Part shown: piece by piece, positions 58,676 to 64,000 of the stretch | How the letters are laid out: each line of letters begins with the position of its first letter | How positions within the stretch are numbered: position 1 is the first letter of the stretch | Source of the DNA: Chaunax sp. Z400 | Taxonomy: Eukaryota; Chordata; Actinopteri; Lophiiformes; Chaunacidae | Assembly: GCA_037577475.1 (NCBI GenBank) | Contig: CM075184.1 | Span: forward strand, 947,501-1,011,500 | Length of the DNA stretch: 64,000 nucleotides | Direction of reading: 5' to 3' | Made by a program: the position numbers and the translations under genes | Notes under the pieces: model-generated | Told to the model about the DNA's origin: nothing | Databases searched by the model: none | The model's input: the letters and a program-made list of their open reading frames with translations, nothing else

Positions 58676-59851
58676 GACGATGATAAATATAACATTTGCG
58701 CAAAAAAAGTTTTAGCTCAGGGAGGTGGGATCCTGACCCGCAATCCTGGAAAGCAGGTTCGAATCCCGGCTGTCTCGTTCTTTCAAAATGTAGCTTCTGT
58801 TTGACACAGCTGAGCTTCAAGAGTCTGAGGTTGACGGTTCAAATCCTGATGTTCAGATGAGTCTCTGCGTTTTGTCCTCTGAAGTTTGAAATGTCAGAAG
58901 TAGAACAGGAACAATTGTTCTGTCCAGTCTAGAGGAAACCTGACCATAGCATAAAAATGTGACTCCTCTTTCCAAACTCCAAGGATGACCAGTGTCACAA
59001 CAATCAAGTCCAAACAGGATTTATTTACATTTCTTTACAAAGATACAAATTTCAAATGTTTACAGCAACTTCATTTAACAAAGTGAAGGACAGAAAATAC
59101 ATGAAACTTCACTTCCAAACATAAAAAAGAGAAAATCAAAAAGGGTTTCCTTCCTGTTACAGCAATACAGAATATTTACAATATATACAAAAGAAACTTC
59201 ACTACAACAATCATCTAATCACCAATTAGCACAAAGTGATGAGGCAGACAGGAAGAGGAGGAGTCACTGATGGGATCCACAGCTGTGTTAATGAGGCGCC
59301 ATCAGTCTCCTGTCCAATCAGCAGCCTCCAGGTGTAACTCTGAAACAACAGAACAAAGTGCCAGCATCAGGAGAACAAAAAAAAACTAAATAGCAAATAC
59401 AAGTAGACCAATTTTATCTGTCTTTTTGTCAGACTGAGAACATCTTGCATGATTTTGTTTGATATTTTTTTTAACTGTGAGCAACACTTCAAATGCAGAA
59501 AAGCTAATTATCTGAGCAGTGAGACGTTTTTCTCCACGAGGGTCTGAGATGTGTTCACAGCAACAGGGAAAAACCGACCAACAAATGTTACCTAAACTAT
59601 GAGCCACTCTGCAAAAACGGGATCTCTGTTGCGTCACATGAACTCATTTGGGACACTTGGCAGCGTAATGGCGCACGCAGGAGGACAGGACGAGTCGGGG
59701 CAGCAGGAGCGACAACAGTAGGATTTTCTTTTACTTTTCATTCTGTGGAATCGGGAAACACGTTTTTTAAAGCCAAATCATTCACAAGTACAAAATCAAG
59801 CCCGTCAGAAGGCAGTCGATCCCGCACAACTCCTCTAACTGTGCGCCGTGT
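58676..59851. repeat. 1.17-kb intra-unit repeat, right member (copy 2)
   Basis: Counterpart of 20475-21650. The two right members are far closer to each other than either is to its left member, so the intra-unit duplication is older than the 26-kb duplication. Confidence 0.9.
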
Positions 59852-61276
59852 CACGCGTAAAACTCACTACACCAAGATATCAGACCCACAGAATGATTTT
59901 TCAGAGATAGAAAGGACCCACATAACGCCGAGATGAAGGGTTGATTTGCCCGTCTCTCACCCTGTCCGCTTAACTGACAGTCGGAGAAAGGAAAACGTGC
60001 GTAATGAACGGCAAAAAGTCACCTCACTCACAGAAATATCTAAGCCTAATTCTTAAGATTTATGTATTTTAATTACATGTAAATTTTCCATGAATTTCAA
60101 TTACATAATTTCAACATAAATAAACTAATAAACTTTATGCGATTCATATTTGTCACTAAAACATGAATGAAATAAGTAAAAGTGAGATTTATGTAATAGT
60201 TCGAATAAACTTTATGTGTTTTAAATACATAATAAACAGCTTTATGTATTTTTATTCAATAAATGCAATTTGTTTCAATTCAATACAAATATGCTTATTA
60301 ATCAGAATGAATACGTTTAATGTCTTTAAAATACTTAATAACTATGTTTATGCAATAAACTGAATTTATTCTAAATGCATTCTATTTATATACTTTTTTT
60401 AAATAAACCCAATTTAATTTTTTGTTTTAATTATATATTTTTTTTAAAATTATATATTTTTTCTGTTCACCATACATTTACAATCTGTTATTAAAATACA
60501 TACAAGAACAGTCAGACCACCAATAAACTTGTTTCACAGTTTATTTGTTGTGAACTCCAGTGCAAAACTCATAATATGAAATGTCTTCAAATCCCAATAA
60601 AAACATGTATCGCAAAATATACATATAAAAATAGAGTGCCATCTTTTTTGGTTTTGGATCAGTCAATACTACAGTGGCGCACAAGGGCAAACGAGCTGCA
60701 ACTTAAGAAACCACATGCAAATAGACAAAACACAAGAAAATTAAGAAGACATCAATTTGACAACACATGCACAGCATTTAGAAAATGTGCTGCAAAACCA
60801 CAACACAACAGAAGTGTTTACAAAGGACACATAAAATGATGCATCCCTGGGTGCGCCTTTTCTAATACTGCATTTAAAGAATAGAACAGATTTAAAACAC
60901 AAACATTTCATTTGTTGTTTTCATCTGACACGTTACGCTTACCTTAACTTCTGGATCGTGCGGTCATGTGACTTAGAATAAAACCTTAATTAACATTGTG
61001 GGAATACAACAACACAGTACCTAAAGCTAAACAAGGTGTATTATACTTACTTAAAAAACTCTTATTCACCACCACACATTTTGACTTCTAGTGTACTGTA
61101 AACTCTTTCAAGAACTGCAAGCAAGGTTGAATAACCATCACTCTGTTAACTGAAACACCTCACAGACAAAACAGTGTTGACCAAACAGGCCATCTAGGCC
61201 TGTAACAATAACTACTTTTGTTGGAAACTAAGTGAACAAGTACTTACAACAAGTCAACCACAGAGGGAAAACTCCA

Positions 61277-63903
61277 TTACCGGAGCATCTTAATTTTCAG
61301 TGCTTGGACTTTTGGTGAAAGCTTGGTCGTGTCCAGTTCCGTGAGGACTTTCTGAAACACTTCGAAAAGGCACTTCAGGTCCTTTGGATAGCTTAAGTTC
61401 AGTGCATAAATGAGTCCAAAGAGCATCACACATCCATGGGTGACACTCTGAAGGTTCTGCAGAACTTCAGTGCCTTCAAGCACAACACCTACATCTGCAG
61501 GTTTGTCTTCTGGACTAGCGCCCTCCACCCGAATAACATGTATGCCCATCGTTGTCTCAGGAATCAGCGCCTCAGCCTCTCTGGGTTCACTGTCCTGGAG
61601 GACAAACAAAGAGAACAATGAGCTGCTGATCACATTGGGATATTCAGAATTTAAGGCACACTGTTTCACAAACTTACAAATATGTTGAACCATTCAAATG
61701 CAAAATAACGCCACGATTTCAAAACCACACAAAACAGTCAGGAAGACCCAATAACTGGCCTTTCATTTCTGTCAAACCAGTTTGCAATGACCTCAACTTA
61801 CCATTGCTGCCTATAAAGTTTGCCACCAAGAGTACTTTAGTAAACCTGCAAGCCAACAAAAACTGCATACATTGTGATCCTTCAAAAAGTTAAATACTCC
61901 CCCACAGTCAGATGTTAGTGTTTACTTTGGTAAACTAGGCCTACGCTGTTATCCAGACAGCAAGGGTATATCCCCGAAAGCCAATCCCCCTCCATTGTAC
62001 AAGCAATTCCCCTGATTGAACTCCTAAAATTAAATGTGAAGTTATGTCTGAAAAACAGTGTTTTTCATTAAAAAAAGCTCCTCCTAGTGAGTAAAATATG
62101 AACTATTAGACTAAAATTAAACATATACAAATAAATACAAGATAGACCTCCTCAAATTGCACCAAATTTGGACAAAATCAGAGGAACGGTTGAGAAATTA
62201 AGGCCCCTATATTTCTGAGATAAAACTCTCCCAAGTGTCAGAAATATGGAACCAACCTTTCCCTAAATCAACCCAGTTCTTCCTCGCACTAAGGTCTATG
62301 AGGGTATAAAATCTGAAAATGATACATGAAATAGTTTGAGTTATCGTGTGATACAATATAATTATGAAAAAGGAAGCCTGTTATTTAATCCAAATTTGGT
62401 GAATATGAATTGACTCGGAGTATTATCTTGTATATATCAAATTTTACTCTAATAGTTCATATTTTACTCCTTACTCCCTATTTTTACTCCAAAATGTACA
62501 CTTTGTATTACCAATTGCTTCATATTTTCCAGAGTCATTTACATGTGAGAAGCTTCTCGTTTGGTTTATAAGATCAATAATGCTCCACACTGAAAGCTGC
62601 ATAGTTCAGTCTTTTAGTACACACTTCATGCACATAGGCAAAGCTAGACTGGGGTGCCTTTGAGGAAAGTAACAAAACTATCAATGAAAATATATCCACA
62701 ACACATATACAAAATTAAGACAGTAGGTTGCCAAACACTCACCACGTATTCCTTGACCAGTGTCTCCATGTCTTCATTAAGGTGGACACCTGAGCTCCTC
62801 AGGACACAGCCTCGTTTGGTGTGTAGGTCTTCATTCTGAAAAGAAAAAAATACATTAATCACAGCATTGAGCAGTTGTATCATATGTGCCTTAAAAGGGT
62901 TTTCCAACTTGAAAATGTACATGGACAATCTACATATATGCATGGATACCGGCTATTGCGGCCATAGAGGATATGCTTCAGCCTGAAATGTTTTTAGCAG
63001 CTCATACCTGGAAGATACTGTGATGCCACACACTTGAGATGCCACTGCCACATTTACATACAGCATCTGTGAACAAAGGAAAAGAGGAATTTATCAGTTG
63101 TGGAGAAGAACATACGGATAGAAAAACAAAACACAAGCAATCTCCTTTAAAAAAACCAAAAAACCAAATATGATTTACAGCACACTACCTGCAAAAACAT
63201 ATCAAACCCTAGGTCAAACAATGCAAATATGTTTTTAAGTATGCAGTAGACATGCTAATGTTGCTCATGTTAATGCTTGTACTGTTGATTCAAAATATGT
63301 TTCATCCTTAGTCATCTGATGTATTTAACTTTCTATGTATTATCATGCTCAGTGCCTTTTTAGCCTACATACTTACAAAATCCAAGAGGTTCCCCCTGCA
63401 TAGACGATGTCCAAAATCAGCGTAATGTTATGCTTCAAAGAATTCTGAATCTGTAGAAAGACAAAAACAACATGCATTAAACACATTGTATTACCAAAAT
63501 CACCCTCTACTCTTTTTTAAAAACGTTTTCAATGTTGTAACCCATCAGATTCTGTTACCTGCCATGTTGGGAAGCAGTAGGCCTACCTGGATCCTAAGCT
63601 TAATGATCAATAGCACAATGAAAAAACACTTCAATACAATAAAAATTAAATTTTAATATGTACAATCCAGTTACTTAAAAGCTAATTTAACTAAACCAAG
63701 GCCTACTAAGGTGGAAGTACATTTATTTTATATTTCATAATTCTGCTCAAACAATTTGAAATGTAGGATTTTACTTGTAAAAACTTACAAATACATTGTG
63801 ATTAATTACTTACGGTAGCTCCGATTCTGAACAACCTCTTGTAACACAGCAGGTCAGAGAATCCGAGTCCGCCAAAGCCAAATACGGTGGAACAACCCGC
63901 CAT
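61277..63903 (-). CDS. SAMD3-like-family C-terminal-module gene (copy 2)
   Basis: Exons 63903-63814, 63450-63377, 63066-63008, 62835-62743 and 61594-61277, each at an offset of 38201 from copy 1. The same phase mismatch between exons 2 and 3 is present, so it predates the duplication or reflects an exon I have not found. The promoter region of this copy lies at or beyond the window end. Confidence 0.6.
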
Positions 63904-64000
63904 CCACGGCTCCTTCGACGTTACTTCAAAATGAACCGCGCAGTTGTTGTCGTCAATGGCTGAAGTCCGAGGCGTTTTCAAAATACTGACTCGTTTTAAT

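Larger units (their letters stand above)
37641..64000. repeat. Copy 2 of the large direct tandem duplication
   Basis: This is the second copy of bases 1-25799, 26360 bp long against 25799 bp. Copy 2 is longer in the 108-bp array, the CA/CAA array and the AT-rich satellite. It is shorter in the inverted 144-bp units, in the 21-bp array and by an ~85-bp deletion near 38985. It starts 4 bp after the stop codon of the kinesin-like gene and is still running at the window end. Confidence 0.97.

Overview
The window is vertebrate nuclear DNA, most likely from a teleost fish. The genes are split by GT/AG introns. The interspersed repeats are of types I know from fish genomes: 5'-truncated and internally deleted non-LTR retrotransposons (one with a short tandem-repeat 3' tail), a Tc1/mariner-like remnant, and tRNA-derived repeats. 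Micro- and minisatellites are abundant. The species cannot be named from sequence alone. All family names below come from reading the sequence and from memory; nothing was searched.

The dominant feature is a very large direct tandem duplication. Bases 1-25799 (copy 1) reappear in the same order and orientation at 37641-64000 (copy 2). Substitutions run at only about 1-3 per kb where I compared by eye. Large length differences are confined to satellites. Copy 2 runs off the window end and copy 1 runs off the window start, so the true unit could be about 37.6-38.2 kb and include the central region. An assembly artefact (two haplotypes placed in series) is also possible.

Each copy holds, left to right: (a) an internally deleted LINE endonuclease fragment; (b) a tRNA-derived 144-bp satellite, with one array in forward orientation facing a shorter one in reverse; (c) a TATA-less promoter-like segment and a 108-bp GC-rich minisatellite; (d) a possible tiny two-exon reading frame; (e) a chimeric gene with a histone-like first exon, a coiled coil and an SGNH-hydrolase-like domain, followed by decayed Ser/Pro-rich exons; (f) TC, ATAA and AT-rich satellites; (g) Tc1 and LINE remnants and more tRNA-like units; (h) a minus-strand five-exon gene whose last exon matches the C-terminal module of multicopy teleost 'SAMD3-like' proteins.

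The central 25.8-37.64 kb is seen once. It contains a candidate divergent core promoter, a 6.4-kb CA-rich minisatellite with higher-order structure, and an 11-exon, fully open plus-strand gene. That gene encodes a KIF23/MKLP1-like kinesin motor domain with altered nucleotide-sensing motifs, and it stops at the end of the motor, 4 bp before the first base of copy 2. I consider this degenerate, stalk-less mitotic-kinesin paralogue, embedded in a recently amplified satellite-rich segment, to be the most interesting object in the window.
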